Source: Acanthamoeba sp. SK_2022b
Lineage: Eukaryota; Discosea; Longamoebia; Acanthamoebidae
Assembly: GCA_027943245.1 (NCBI GenBank)
Contig: JANDJZ010000174.1
Coordinates: 17,558 to 81,557 of the forward strand
Direction of reading: 5' to 3'
Length of the DNA stretch: 64,000 nt
In this document: piece by piece, positions 20,385-38,713 of the stretch
How positions within the stretch are numbered: position 1 is the stretch's first letter
Layout of the letters: every line of letters begins with the position of its first letter
Program-made: the position numbers and the translations under genes
Notes under the pieces: model-generated
The model's database searches: none
The model's input: only the letters and a program-made list of their open reading frames with translations
What the model was told of the DNA's origin: nothing

Positions 20385-20950
20385 TGTCGTCGAAGTGTGT
20401 GCGTATGTGGGGTGGGGTTGAACTGGCAGTTGGCTGCAGTGGTGAAGGAAAGATAAGACGCTTATCCGCGATGAGCGAGGCCACCACTGATACCCCGTCA
20501 CTCAGTGTGGCCGGCCCGTGATTGGCGGCAGGGATGCCAGTCGCTCCCTGTGGTTGGGTGACGAACTCTTGCTCCGGCCCCTCGCTGGTTGGTTCCCGAC
20601 TGCTTGCGTGTGCGGCGACGGGATTCGAACACCAGCCTGCTACACGTCAGCTGGCGACGGACGGCACGACGATAACACCAAAGCAACACAGGTGTTGTCA
20701 TTTGATCGAAAAGATTTTTGGTTGTGGTTCGTACAAAGCACTGCGTTGATTGCCAACAACGTACGTAGCAGTTCTCACCACCAGACTTTCATTTTTTTAA
20801 TGCAATAAAATTAGATCACGCTTTTTTGAGAATATATAAATTAAGGATGAATGAAAATAGTCTCCACAGTGCTATTCATTTGGATCAATCACCTTATCGT
20901 CATGCCAAGCACTGTGGTCGACTCTCATTACGCTCCACGTTTGCCTCAGG
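20385..20950. promoter_or_regulatory. divergent intergenic region of the oxidoreductase and ALG7 genes
   Basis: These 566 bp have no supported gene. The part near ALG7 (20760-20860) is AT-rich and contains a TATA-like AATATATAAATT at 20831-20842, about 110 bp before the ALG7 ATG. A tRNA T-loop-like string near 20617 is discussed and rejected below. Confidence 0.4.
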
Positions 20951-21646
20951 ATGGGTAGCAGCGAGCTGTTGTGCGTGGCCCTTCTGGCGGGGACTGGCAC
21001 TGCCTACTACTACGACGTGCCGCCCGTCTACGTGAGCATAGCCATGTCCATCGTGGCCGGCCTGCTGACCTACCTCCTCATTCCCGCCGCCGCGCAGCTC
21101 TTCATCAACGCCCGCCTCTACGGCATCGACCTCAGCAAGAGCACCACCGATGTCAAAGTGTACGCCCAGCAGCCTTGTCTCCCTTGCCATTGCCCGTGCC
21201 CACTCATTGTTGTTGTTGGTTGTTGGTTGTTGCCACCCAAGTGCCGAGAGCATGGGCGTGATCGTGAGCGCGGTGTACATGGGCGTGATGTTCCTCTTCA
21301 TCCCTTTCCCCTTCCGCCACTGGTGGTTCAACAGCGACTTCCCTCACCACAAGGTACGCCTCGGGCCTTCACTCTACCCCCCCCCCACGGCCTGAGCGCG
21401 GGCCTCCCCTCCCCCCTCCGCCTCACGAGCGCTCATCGGTCGCCCACCCGCCGATCCAGTTTGAGGAGTTCATGTCGGCCCTGCTGTCCATCTGCTGCAT
21501 GATCTTCCTGGGTTTCGCCGACGACGTCCTCAACCTCCGGTGGCGCCACAAGCTCATCTTGCCCACCATGGTGCTCACCTCGATCGCTGCTCCTTGCCGC
21601 GCCCACGCTCACGCACGCACAGCCCACGCACATGACTCATCTCTTC

Positions 21647-21716
<70 letters not shown>

Positions 21717-23275
21717 CACGGGGTGGTGGTGGTGCGTGTAGGCCACGTTGCCCCTGTTGATGGTGTACATGGCCAACCTCAACTCCACCTTTATCCTGGT
21801 CCCCATCCAGCTGCGCCCCTTCATCGGCAAGGTCATCGACCTGGGTACTCCCCCCTCTCCCACTGGAGGATAGCCACCTCGCTGAGAGGCACCACCGTGC
21901 GCTATAAAATAATAATAAATAATAATAAATCATTAAAATAATTTATTTTTCATTAAAAATGATTTTTTATTTTAGGCGTGCTGTACTACATCTACATGGG
22001 CATGTTGGCCGTGTTCTGCACCAACGCCATCAACATCTTGGCGGGCATCAACGGCATCGAGGTACAGCCCTTCGAGATCTCGGCCACTCGCCCTTACCGC
22101 TGTTCTCGACGCCTCACGCACGACCTCCTCCCCCCCCCCCGTCACTGCGTGGCGTCGGCCAGGCCGGCCAATCGTTGGTGATCGGCGTGTCCATCCTCGC
22201 TCACAACCTCCTCCAGCTCCACCTCGGCGAAGGCAACCGTACGGCCCACCACCGCACATCGGTGCTCTCATGTCTCTGTGTGTAGTGGTGGAGGCTGACC
22301 CCCCCCCCGCAACCCGCTACGCCCGTACAGCCGACGCCCATTACTTCTCGATGTACCTCATCATCCCCTTCATCGCCGTCACCGCGGCCCTGCTCAAGCA
22401 CAACTGGTAAGCGCCATGACCCCCCCCCCTCTCTTCCTCTCCCACCCAACGTTGCTTACGTTGCCGGTCGCCTCCTGTCCCCCAGGTATCCGTCGCGCGT
22501 CTTCGTGGGCGACACCTTCTGCTACTTTGCCGGCATGACCTTTGCCGTGGTGGGCATCCTGGGCCACTTCAGCAAGACCATGCTCCTCTTCTTCATCCCC
22601 CAGGCACGATCTCTTCTTTAATAATAATAATAATTTATTTATTTATTTATTTATTAATCTTTATTTATTTGTTTTTCTTCTCCTCTGACTGCATGTCCTC
22701 TTTCCAAATGATTGCAGGTGTTGAACTTCCTCTACTCGGTGCCGCAGCTCTTCCACTTCATTCCCTGCCCTCGCCACCGCCTGCCCAAGTATGCGCCTCC
22801 CCCTCCACGCGCCCAGGGCGTCCCCTTTCTGATGCTCCCCCCCCGTCTGCATTGCCACGCCCTCCAGGTACAACCGTAAGACGGACAAGCTGGAGATGTC
22901 CCGCACGGTGTTCAAGTACGAGGAGCTCTCTGCCCTGGGCAAGCTCTTCTACCACCTCCTCACCAAGTTCCGCCTCGCCGACGTCAAGATCGGTACTCTC
23001 CTCCTCCTCTCCCCGTATCACTCTCTGCTCCGCGCGCTCGCTACGTTTGCCTGCGTCTGCTTACCCACAGCGTGGCCGTGTCGTGCGACACAGGCAAGGA
23101 CGGGGTGATCGAGATGAACAACCTGACGATCATCAACTTTGTGCTGATGTGGATCGGGCCCACCCACGAGAGGAACCTGACCGCGATCATGCTGTTCCTC
23201 CAGGTCCTCTTCACCCTCCTCGCCTTCTGCATCCGCTACCAGCTCGTCAAGCTCGTCTTTGACGTCAACCACTGA
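20951..23275 (+). CDS. ALG7: UDP-GlcNAc:dolichyl-phosphate GlcNAc-1-phosphotransferase
   Basis: ER-membrane enzyme that starts N-glycan assembly by moving GlcNAc-1-phosphate from UDP-GlcNAc to dolichyl phosphate (DPAGT1 in animals; tunicamycin target). ATG at 20951. Exons spliced by eye read LICVALLAG-like first helices, [20 protein letters not shown], then [20 protein letters not shown], the Asp-Asp motif [29 protein letters not shown] loop, the motif [36 protein letters not shown], the loop [39 protein letters not shown], and a C-terminal helix near [16 protein letters not shown] (stop 23273-23275). All the catalytic loop motifs of the family are present. About ten introns occur; one holds a 67-bp GT repeat. 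The gene is convergent with the histidine kinase, 89 bp apart. Confidence 0.96.
21649..21715. repeat. (GT)n microsatellite in an ALG7 intron
   Basis: About 67 bp of GT on the coding strand, between the [12 protein letters not shown] exon and the [12 protein letters not shown] exon. Confidence 0.95.
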
Positions 23276-23364
23276 ACAAGGAAGAAGAGGAAGAAATAAA
23301 AGGAGTAGTGGTAGGCCATTGCCCTTTCTTTGTTGCTGCTGCTGCTGCCCCTGCGCGCGCAGAG

Positions 23365-26300
23365 CTACGTGCTCTCCTTGCGCGAGAAGAGGATGGGGTG
23401 GCGTCGTGCGGGGTGCGCCATGGCCTCTGCCAGGCTCTTGACGGCCGCGGGCTGCCGCAGCGGGGGGATCGGGGCGGGCAGGCTTCGCGACCTGAGCCGC
23501 GCTCCGGCCACCCCCGAAGATGATGAAGATGATGAAGAAGATGATGACGGTGCGCCAAAGGTGTAGGAGGCCGATGAGTGGAGAGGGATGGGGCAGGAGT
23601 GGACGATCGGAAACGATGCGCCAACGTTGGCCTTGCGCTTGAGCCCACCACTTGGCGTCGTGCCGGCCGGCGCGCTGGTGCTGGTGGTGCTGGTCGACGA
23701 TGAGGGCGGCGCGGAGGTGGATGAAGCTGGCGACGGTGACGTCGTCGTCGTCGACGTGGAGGGGCGTGCGGTGGGCCCCGGCGCCCACCTCTTGAGCGCG
23801 GCGGCCAACACGTCCCTCCGGAGCGGCTTGAACAGGACATCGGACATGCCCACCTCCAGGCACCGGCGGCCGTACTCCTGCGGGTGAGGCGAGCGACGAT
23901 GGGTGAGCCACGTCATTGATGGGCCACGACCGGGCTGGCGTGGTGTACCTTGGTGGCCGAGGCGGTGAGGGCGATGATGGGCAAGGGCGCCTTCTGTCGA
24001 CCGTTGTCGGGCGGCGCATCTCGGTGCTGGTGCTCGAGCTCGCGGATGAGCTTGGTGGCTTGGAAGCCGTCCATGACCGGCATCTGGCAGTCCATCAGGA
24101 CAACATCGAACGTCGTCCCCTTCTTCTCGTAGGCCTCCACGCACTCCATGCCATTTGCCACCACCTGCATGCGGTAGTGATGTGTGAGCCAATCATCGTG
24201 GGTGTGTGTGTGTGTGTGTGTGTGTGTGATGAGAGCAATGGGAAACGTACGGTGACCCGACAGCCAAGCGTGTGCAGCATGCGCTTGCCCACCTTCTGGT
24301 TGATGACGTTGTCCTCCACCAGAAGCACCTCCAGCCCCTCACACGAGCGGCTGCTTGCCTCCTCCTCCCCCTGTTTCTCCTTTCCCTTCCCGCACTCCTC
24401 GGCCACGACCGCGCGCTTGCAGTCGAGGTCGGCTTTGTCCTCAAGAGGAGGCGCCGGCCGCTCCTCGCCCTTCTCCTCGGCCAGGGGCAGCGGGAGTCTG
24501 ACGGCAAAGGTCGAGCCCTGGCCCGGCTGGCTGGTGACGCTGATCGACCCGTCCATCGCGTCGGCCAGGTGCTTGCTGATGGCCAGCCCGACGCCCGACC
24601 CGCCGTAGGGGCGGCTGACCGACCCATCGACTTGGGTAAAGCACTGGCGTCGCGCAGCGTCAGTCGAGTCGCTCGAGATACGAGGGGGGAGGTCAAGACG
24701 AGCGGAAAAGGGGGGGGGGGTACCGAGAAGAGGTGGGCCAGGTGCTGCTCGGAGATGCCGATGCCGGTGTCGCTCACCGTCAGCTCGACGGGCGCGTCGC
24801 TGTGGCTGGACAACGTGACGGACACGGTCCCCTCCTCCGGCGTAAACTTGATGGCGTTCGAGAGAAGGTTGTACGCTATCTGCCTGAACCTGGGGGCGTG
24901 GTCCGGCACAGAACTTGATCAGTATTTTCTGGTTGATTATTGAGCTTTTTTGTGATTTGATCCAAAAATCTCCGTATTCCGCATCCCGGAAATGAAAAAT
25001 CTCCTTTCGGTCAGATTGGTAGCACGTGCAACGAGCACAAGGAGAAGGACATAAGGGAGCTAGTAGTACAAGGTGTGCTTCGTGTACCTGACCGGATCGC
25101 CGAGGCGCTGCGGGTAGTCTACGGTCACTTGTGTGGTGAGCTGCAGGTGTTTCTTCTCTGTGTGCGTGTTCAGCGGCGAAAGGTGAGCGAAAGTGCCAAA
25201 CGTATATACAAGGTAATGCGGATGCCTAGGCGCATGTACCTGCGGTGGGGCGTAGCATGTTGGTCACCTTCTCTATCTCGTGCACGACGGAGAACGAGGT
25301 GCGTTCGAGCTCGAGCTGGTGGGCCTCGATGCGCTCTACGTCGAGCAGGTCGTTGACCATGGACAACAGGTGATCAGCGCAGTCTGGTCATGTTGACGTG
25401 GAGTTAGCGTTGGAGCAGTTGTAGCGGGCTGCGCGGGTGCGTGTACCAGAGATGATCGCGAGGGCCTGGCTGGCCTTGGTGTTGAGCGGCATCATCGACT
25501 GTAGCTCGCCGCTCATCGCCATGATGCCGTGCATGGGCGTACGCAACTCTGCATAATCGCCCAACGCGTCACAAGGCAGTACTTGTAAGGTCAGAGGTGG
25601 TGTGGTCTTTTGGCGGATGGGCAAGAGGGGAAGGCGCCCGACCATGGCTGATGTTGGCGAGGAAGTCGCTCTTGGCCTTGGTGGCCCGCGCGCCGTCCTC
25701 CAGGGCCGCCCGCAACTGTCCGAGTAGTTCTCCTTCGCGCGAGTAGCGGTTGCCGGCCGCGCACACCGTCAGCACCACCAACAGCCAGCCGTCCGACAGG
25801 GACGCCCCTGTGGTTTCATCCACCACGCACACATGTTACATTAGTCGGGCCTCTCTCACCACCCACACCGCGCTACTAATCTTCAACATGGCGTTCCCGA
25901 GTTACTACGTCTTCTTCGTCTCCCGTACCGAGTTGGGTGTGTCGAAATTCGGGCCAAGAGGAGATGGTGGTAGTCGTGGCGGGAGCAGGGCAGGCGAGGT
26001 AGCGGAGAAGAGAGGTCTGCAGGAGGACGAGGACGAGCGCGGCGGCGCAGCTGGAGATGCCTCGAGCGTAGAGCATGAGCAAAGGGATGCAGGCGAACCA
26101 GAGGTAGAGGTCGCGCGGGTTGCGGTCGGTGAGGGTGGCCAGGGTGAGCCCAAGGTCGAGGAGCCCCACGCCCAGGGTCATGCTCACCCATCGGGTGGGC
26201 TGGAGGAAGAGGGACATGAAGACGCAGATCAAGGAAAAGAGGATTGTAGTGGCAGGGGCGAGAGTGGTGAGGTCGGTCATGAAGACGAGGAAGGCCAGAG

Positions 26301-26466
26301 AGCCTCCGAGGCAGACGCCAACGGACCACTGCACCATCGTCCGTGTGATGAGATCGGCCTCATGGGGCCGAAAGGTTGGTCGAGGGATAGAGGTGGTGGA
26401 TGCGGATGGAGTTTGTTGAGGAGTTGATGGCCGGAGCGGAGCTGGGCCGGTAGTAGCCAAGGTCAT
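23365..26466 (-). CDS. hybrid sensor histidine kinase with membrane-spanning N-terminus
   Basis: Predicted two-component sensor at a membrane. ATG at 26464-26466. The N-terminus after about 45 residues holds several hydrophobic helices ([69 protein letters not shown]). Then comes the phosphoacceptor region: [10 protein letters not shown] is spliced phase 1 to [15 protein letters not shown], restoring the H-box His. The ATPase domain has the N-box [16 protein letters not shown]1 DTGIGIS and G2 [12 protein letters not shown] receiver domain follows: [11 protein letters not shown], the phosphoacceptor Asp in [18 protein letters not shown] and the Lys in LFKPLRR. The C-terminus (stop 23365-23367) is a long Ser/Thr/Pro-rich tail without a domain. 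No PAS or GAF domain was seen. An AT-rich intron occupies about 24910-25080. Confidence 0.92.
24201..24228. repeat. (GT)n microsatellite in a histidine-kinase intron
   Basis: About 28 bp of GT on the plus strand within the intron that splits the receiver domain of the minus-strand kinase gene. Confidence 0.9.
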
Positions 26467-26786
26467 GGCTCGCGTATTCTTCTAAGAGTGCACTCTAAGA
26501 GTACGCGCGCAGCTGCGTGTTGTTGTGGAAGACTGTTTCTTTTTCTGCCTCTGGTGGACTCGTTGGTGTTCACGAGATGGTGCTGCGTATGGAGCTCCAA
26601 GGCACGCGAGCGAGATGGGAGATGTGTTGACGGGTTGTCCCGCAACAGCCCAGATGTGTCCAGATGTGCGGGACAGCCGAGAAACGCCAAAAATGCCACG
26701 TCAGCATAATGCTTATTGGACAAAAATTCCTATCATTTCACCGAACGGTGCAGGCGCGCCCCATTGGCCAGTGCTTGACCAGCCGT
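26467..26786. promoter_or_regulatory. intergenic region upstream of the histidine kinase
   Basis: These 320 bp lie between the stop of the WDR81-like gene and the ATG of the kinase, both on the minus strand. A perfect 12-bp palindrome, AGAGTGCACTCT, lies at 26485-26496, only about 20 bp before the kinase ATG. It could bind a dimeric regulator but could also be chance. No open reading of note. Confidence 0.3.
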
Positions 26787-33449
<6,663 letters not shown>

Positions 33450-33695
33450 CTTTTGGGTTTCCCGGTTTTTCTCGCCGCTTTTTTCCTGTTCAGGAGATTA
33501 TTCGCAAACGTTTTCGAAATTTTCGCTAATGCAAATTGCGCTCTATCCGAAATTCGGGCGGAACCATAAAATCAGTGGCAGAATGGTCGTCGCTCGCGTG
33601 CGGCAAAGAAGGCAACGCCAACACGAGAGGAGAGAACAACAACGCGACCATAGCCTTGCCACAACCGTTGGTGAGCAGGAACACAGCGTGAAGAT
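33450..33695. promoter_or_regulatory. divergent promoter region, WDR81-like and F-box genes
   Basis: About 246 bp separate two divergent ATGs. No TATA-like string stands out. Stretches such as TTTTCTCGCCGCTTTTTTCC near 33469 are pyrimidine-rich. Nothing else was assigned. Confidence 0.35.
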
Positions 33696-35612
33696 ATGTC
33701 GCTCGCGTCCATGAGCAGCTTTGCGGCGGAGGAGGACCTGCACGGCCTGGCGTCGGCCATGTTTCCCCGCTTGGAGGCCCAACTCCGCGAAGCCGAGAAG
33801 GGCTTCACGTCCACCATGCTCAAGTACAACTGCCCCTTCACCTTCGTTTTTTATTTTAATCTAATTTATAATTTAGGTATAATAACACATGCAATAGCGG
33901 CCAAACCCCCATTGGTGAGACAAATTATTATTAATTTTATGCCAATTAAAAAAGCATTATAATGCAAATGTAATTTGCCAACTTATCCGTGGGCTGTCAG
34001 GTTCTGTCCGGACCGGATGGTGATGGAGCGGGAGCTGCTGGCCCGAGCCAAGGCCGTCAACGAGGTGCGCAAGATACACGGCTTCCACGTCATCTGTCCT
34101 CTGGTGTGTTTGCCCAACGAGGTCCTGGTCAAGAACATCCTGCGGCGGCTCGACCCGGTCTCCCTGTGTCGCGTGTCGATGACCTGCTGCTTCCTCTACG
34201 AGCTGGCCAGCGACAACGTGCTGTGGCGCTGCCTCTACGACCAGTGGGAGCGCAAGTGGGAGGTCGTGAGCCGCAAGGTGAGCACGTTTGGCATGTACGT
34301 GAGCGACAGCGAGCTCCTCTTCGCGGCAAGCGATGATGATGACGACGACGACGATGACGACGACGACGATGAAGACGGCGACTACGATGCCGATTGCGGC
34401 GATGGCTGTCTCGGCGTGGAGGGCGACGAGAGCAGCGATGAGCGGGACGACGAAGACGACGGCAGTGACTGCGGGAAGAGGGAGTACGAGGAAGTGAGAG
34501 AAGATGACGATGAGGAGGAGGAGGACGAGACCGAAGCGATGGAGAACGATGATAGCGACGAGCATCTCCAACCCAATGCGAGCGAGGGTGACGACGGGGA
34601 CGAGGATGTCGAAGACGACGTCGGCCGCATGGAGACGGACAAGCGACGGCGCCGGTCCATCAAGATCGGCAGCAGCCGAGCGGCCAACCGGGTCCCAAAG
34701 AGGAAGACCGACACAAAGCAAAGAGCGAAGACGAAGGCAAACTCCGAGAAAACGAAAGCGAAGAGGTCGACGCCGCTCAAGAGCCACGCGACGAGAGCCA
34801 AGGCGCCAGTGGCGGCGCTGATCAACTCCAGCCCGGCGGCCGGTCCGCACTCGGGGAAGACGGTGTCCTTCTCCGCGTTCACCTCGTCGGCCACCGACGT
34901 CCCGCTCAAGCGCAAGGGCAGCGCGATCGTGGGCAACATCGCGAGGACGTCCAAGGCCGAGCTGGACTCGCCGTCGACAGACGACAGCCACAAGCTCGGC
35001 CGCACGCGCGCGACGATGATGCGCGCGGAGAGCGACGGCGAGCGGCGCGAACGGGAGAAGATGGTGCATGACATGCAGAGGGAGTGGCGCCGGCTGCTCG
35101 ATCGGGTGGCGCGTCGAGAGGCGCACGACGAGCGCGCCCACGCGTTCTACTGGAAGCATTGCTTCCGCGAGCTGGAGATCATGGCCCTCAACCGCAAGAA
35201 GAAGGATGTGTCCACGCGCAAGCGCGAGGCCCTCCACAACCTGCTGGCCAGGCCGGGCACCAATCTCCACCTCCAGGCCGCCGTCTTCCCCCTGCCGCTC
35301 AAGTGGCTCCAGGCGTCCGCGAGGCGCAGCGGGAGCTCGTCATCCAAGTGGCACAGTGGCACAGTGCCGGTGGCCAGGCGAGGGTCGCTGAGCTCTCCTG
35401 CCGACGCCGACCATCACCAGCATCACTGTCATCATCATCCTCATCATCAGCAGCAGCATCATGAGGGCCGGTTCCGACTCATCGTGGCCAAGGTGTTCGA
35501 GAACAACAAGCGACTGTTCTCGCTTCGCAATCCCTTCGACGCCTTCTACGAGGAGGACGCGCAGAGCCGGCCTGGCAATCTTCCGCTGAACGAGGTAACC
35601 ACCTGACTGCCG

Positions 35613-35705
<93 letters not shown>

Positions 35706-35734
35706 GTTGTTGCTGTTGTTGTTGCTGTTGTTGC

Positions 35735-35794
<60 letters not shown>

Positions 35795-36334
35795 GTGATG
35801 CGTGCCATGCGTGCGTGCCAGACACGGCGCCTGACGTGCTGATTGGGGCGAGCAGGAGTGGATCCACTTTGGGCGGTTGCGAGAGGTGCGGGGCGGCGAC
35901 AGCCTGCTGCAGATCGTCTTCTCGGTCAAGGGCGACGACAAAGACATCTCGAGGCAGAGGGCCGTCACGCTCAGCGTACACGCGCCACCCCATTCTCTCA
36001 CACACACACCACCAGCGCCTGGCTTCAGCGTTGCTCACACTAGAGGTCCCTCCCTCTCTCACCTGCAACAGTTCATCAAGGAGATTCGGGCCGCGTTGGG
36101 CGGCGAGATTGAGGGCATCTGGGAGGACGTCGACTATGGGTTCGGCGGAGGTGCGCTCTCTTGCCTTGCTACACGGTCTTTTGGAAGACTAGACGTTTGA
36201 ACTCACGCCACGGTTGATGCACAGGCGACTCGCATAGGCTGGTGGTCTTCAGCACGCCGGGCCGGAAGGGTCTCCTGCTGCAGTGGTCGTGGGAAAACAA
36301 CTCGAACCTGCTGCAGCCGTGGCATCAGATGTGA
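33696..36334 (+). CDS. F-box protein with long acidic and His-rich tracts
   Basis: Likely SCF ubiquitin-ligase adaptor. ATG at 33696 (MSLASMSSFAAEEDLHGLAS). An intron starting GTACAA inside the Lys codon of TMLK joins exon 1 to FCPDRMVMERELLARAKAVN. The F-box follows: LVCLPNEVLVKNILRRLDPV, SLCRVSMTCCFLYELASDNV, LWRCLYDQW. A very acidic segment (Asp runs at 34333-34380, then Asp/Glu to about 34640) and a basic Lys/Arg/Thr segment (34640-34800) come next. A helical HAFYWKHCFRELEIMALNRK, a His-rich run (35410-35465) and EGRFRLIVAKVFENNKRLFS follow. After the intron with the long GT/TTG repeats the last exons read WIHFGRLREVRGGDSLLQIV, QFIKEIRAALGGEIEGIWED and RLVVFSTPGRKGLLLQWSWE, with stop at 36332-36334. 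Only the F-box is a recognisable domain; the conserved-looking C-terminus may bind substrate. Confidence 0.82.
35612..35794. repeat. compound (CT)n-(GT)n-(TTG)n microsatellite in an intron
   Basis: Three runs in direct succession: CT at about 35612-35636, GT at 35637-35702, and TTG with a few CTG/TGC variants at 35705-35794. It sits in the last-but-two intron of the F-box gene. Conceptual translations of this tract (poly-Leu, poly-Cys, poly-Asn) are not genes. Confidence 0.95.
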
Positions 36335-36487
36335 AAACAATAAACAATTCAAGGAGCTTTTGGACCAGAATAGCACGAAAATTAATCATTAATCGGCTGT
36401 TACAGGTGGTGGCCAATCCCCTCCCCTGCTCGCTCCTCGCTCGCCTTCTCTTGGTCCAGCCCTCCGCGTTAGACGCACAACAAGAAG

Positions 36488-38589
36488 ATGAAAGTACGGG
36501 CGAGGAGCGTGGAGGAGCAGTCCTCCGGCCTGAGACTTGACGCTGCCGTACTTCCGGGTATGGAGCTAGAAGCGCGTGCAGGTGTGCTGGACATTCAACG
36601 CTCCGCGGCCCAGGTGGCAAGTGGCGGGGCAACCACCGTCGTCGGCGACCGTGCCATTCCCGAGCAGGGACAACACGCCCAGCGCGGCAAGGGGCACGAG
36701 GAGGAAGCCGCCAAAGGCGAGTGGCGGGCTCCGACCCAGCCGGGCGTGGAGAACGAAAGCGACGGCGATGTCGAGGGAATGATAGAAGGAAAAGGGAGGG
36801 AAAGGGAAGCGGAAAAGGTGACCTCTCCAGGTATTGGCGGGAGAACGCGCAACAAACACGCACTGCCGCGGCGCACCCAGCTCTCCGCACAGCCGCACAG
36901 CGACACTAGAACGATGCAACGCGACAGTGAGGGAGAAGATGCAGAGGAAGAGGGGAGCGAACGTTGTGGGACAGGCAAGGATAAGGAGAAGCTAGGAGAG
37001 GAGACCGAAGAAGAAGACACGGAGGAAGACGAAAAAGATGAGGTAGAAGTGGTACTGGCGGCTATCGCCGAAGCGCAGCGACGACGGCTGCAATCGCACG
37101 GCGCAACGGAGGAGGAGAAGGGAGTGAGAGTGGTGGGTGGCAGCGCGACTGATGGGCAAGAGAACGAGCAACCTGGCGAGCAGCAGAAACTGAAACGACA
37201 TTACCAGCGTGCCCGACATCGAAAACAGAGGAGACGGCCACTGCGGCGCTTCCCATCTTTCGAGGGGCTCGGGCGTAGGGCGTTTGCGTGCGTGCGCCAT
37301 CTGCTGCTTGACGCCAACCACCTGCCCTCCATTCCCGACGGTACGCTCCCAAATTGCCGCTCGTTTCGTCCGAAATTGAACACACAAATAATAATAATTA
37401 ATAACAATGGCAATCATTAAATAGTAATCGGAGGGAAAACAATTTATATTATCACATATTTTATCAAATAGGAGATAAAAACATCTAGGTTATTAGTGGG
37501 CTACGGTGTGTGGGGAACTGTGGAGATTGTTGCCTATTGGGGTTGAGCTTTTCAGTAGTAATTAGTGAGGCCTACTTAATGCTCTGGTTGGTTCATCTCG
37601 TTGCTATAGCAGCTGACAGCTCTCGGATCGGGTGCGCGTGCAGACATTGGCAAGACGTTCCCGTGTCTCGAGGGCTTGGTGCTGACCAACGAAGCCATGC
37701 TGTCGTCCCTGCCTCCACTGCTGTTCTCACACATGGCCCGTCTGCACAGCTTGACCATCATGAAGACCTCACTCGCCGCTCTCCCTCCCTCACTCTCTCA
37801 CCTCTTCACTCTCCGCATCCTCAACCTCTCCTCCAACCGACTCACCGCCCTCCCCCAAACCATAGGTCCGTGTTCCTAGTATAAAAGTTTTGTTTTAGTA
37901 TGACACTGGGAGCAGATACTGACTGGCAGTGCGTGGTGGCGATGGTGACGGAGAACAGGCAACCTGCCGTCGCTCGAGCAGCTGTACTGCAGCGATAATC
38001 TGCTGACGTCGCTGCCGCCCACCATCTTCCGACTGACCTCCCTCCAGTTTCTCTTTGTCGAAAACAATCGGCTCGCAGCCCTCCCCTCCAACATCACCAC
38101 CCTTCCCTGCACACGACACGCCTTCACCTTCTCCGCGACCAACAACCTCTTTCGCCTCACCCAGGTGCGTGTGCTCTCATTGGCTCACGATGCATAGTCC
38201 CGCACAGTTCCACTTACCCGTTGTTGTGATCGATGCTCATCTTCCAGGCCGGGCTGGAGTTCACCAGCGTGTCGTCGCTGCTCGACCTGTGCTGTGGCGT
38301 CGTGGCGTCGCTGGCGCCCGACCTGGCGAGACTGTCCGAAGCGCTTCCGCGGGAGCTTATGGCCAAGCTCACCAACGAGGCGCTCCAGTGCGCCGGCTGC
38401 GCGGGTCCCTATTACGGCGCGGGCTTCATGCGGAGGCGCTATCCCCATCGGCTCGCCGAACAGGATGTCATGCTTGAAAGCGTCTACTGCTCGTCGCGCT
38501 GCGCGGTCAACGACGTCCAGACGGCACCGCCACCGCTTCGTCACCGCTTGCCAAGGGGGTCAGAGTCCATGGAGGATCTGCCCACGTAG
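36488..38589 (+). CDS. leucine-rich-repeat protein with charged N-terminal region
   Basis: Probable protein-interaction scaffold. The ATG at 36488 opens a 280-residue low-complexity region, first mixed, then strongly acidic (EETEEEDTEEDEKDEVEVVL) and then basic (HYQRARHRKQRRRPLRRFPS). The first LRR-like string HLLLDANHLPSIPD ends exon 1. After an AT-rich intron (about 37342-37643) the repeats continue: LTNEAMLSSLPPLLFSHMAR, LTIMKTSLAALPPSLSHLFT, LRILNLSSNRLTALPQTIG, LEQLYCSDNLLTSLPPTIFR, LQFLFVENNRLAALPSNITT. This is the typical 23-residue L..L....N.L..LP spacing. The last exon has several Cys in pairs (CAGCAGPYYGAGFMRRRY, then YCSSRC), possibly a small metal-binding motif. Stop 38587-38589. 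Where the protein starts is uncertain because the N-terminal region is low complexity. Confidence 0.82.
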
Positions 38590-38713
38590 CGACCTCAACA
38601 AACAAGAAAAACAACCCCCCTTCCCAAACATCCGAACTAGGCCCACACTCGCCCACAGCGATCGCGTTGGCAGTACTGGGCTCTCCCGCACACAATAGAG
38701 TACAATAGTAGTG

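Noticed and set aside
20600..20680. tRNA-like T-loop string (GTTCGAATCCC on the minus strand)
   Set aside because: The flanking bases do not form a T-stem, and no 5' acceptor strand pairs with the candidate 3' end. It is a chance match.
33957..35270. 437-residue open reading on the minus strand
   Set aside because: It is the mirror of the acidic, GC-rich F-box gene on the plus strand. Runs of Val/Ile arise from the complement of Asp/Glu codons.
35479..36068. Readings with poly-Asn/poly-Gln and His-Thr repeats, and poly-Leu/poly-Cys on the other strand
   Set aside because: They are translations of the intronic CT-GT-TTG microsatellite.
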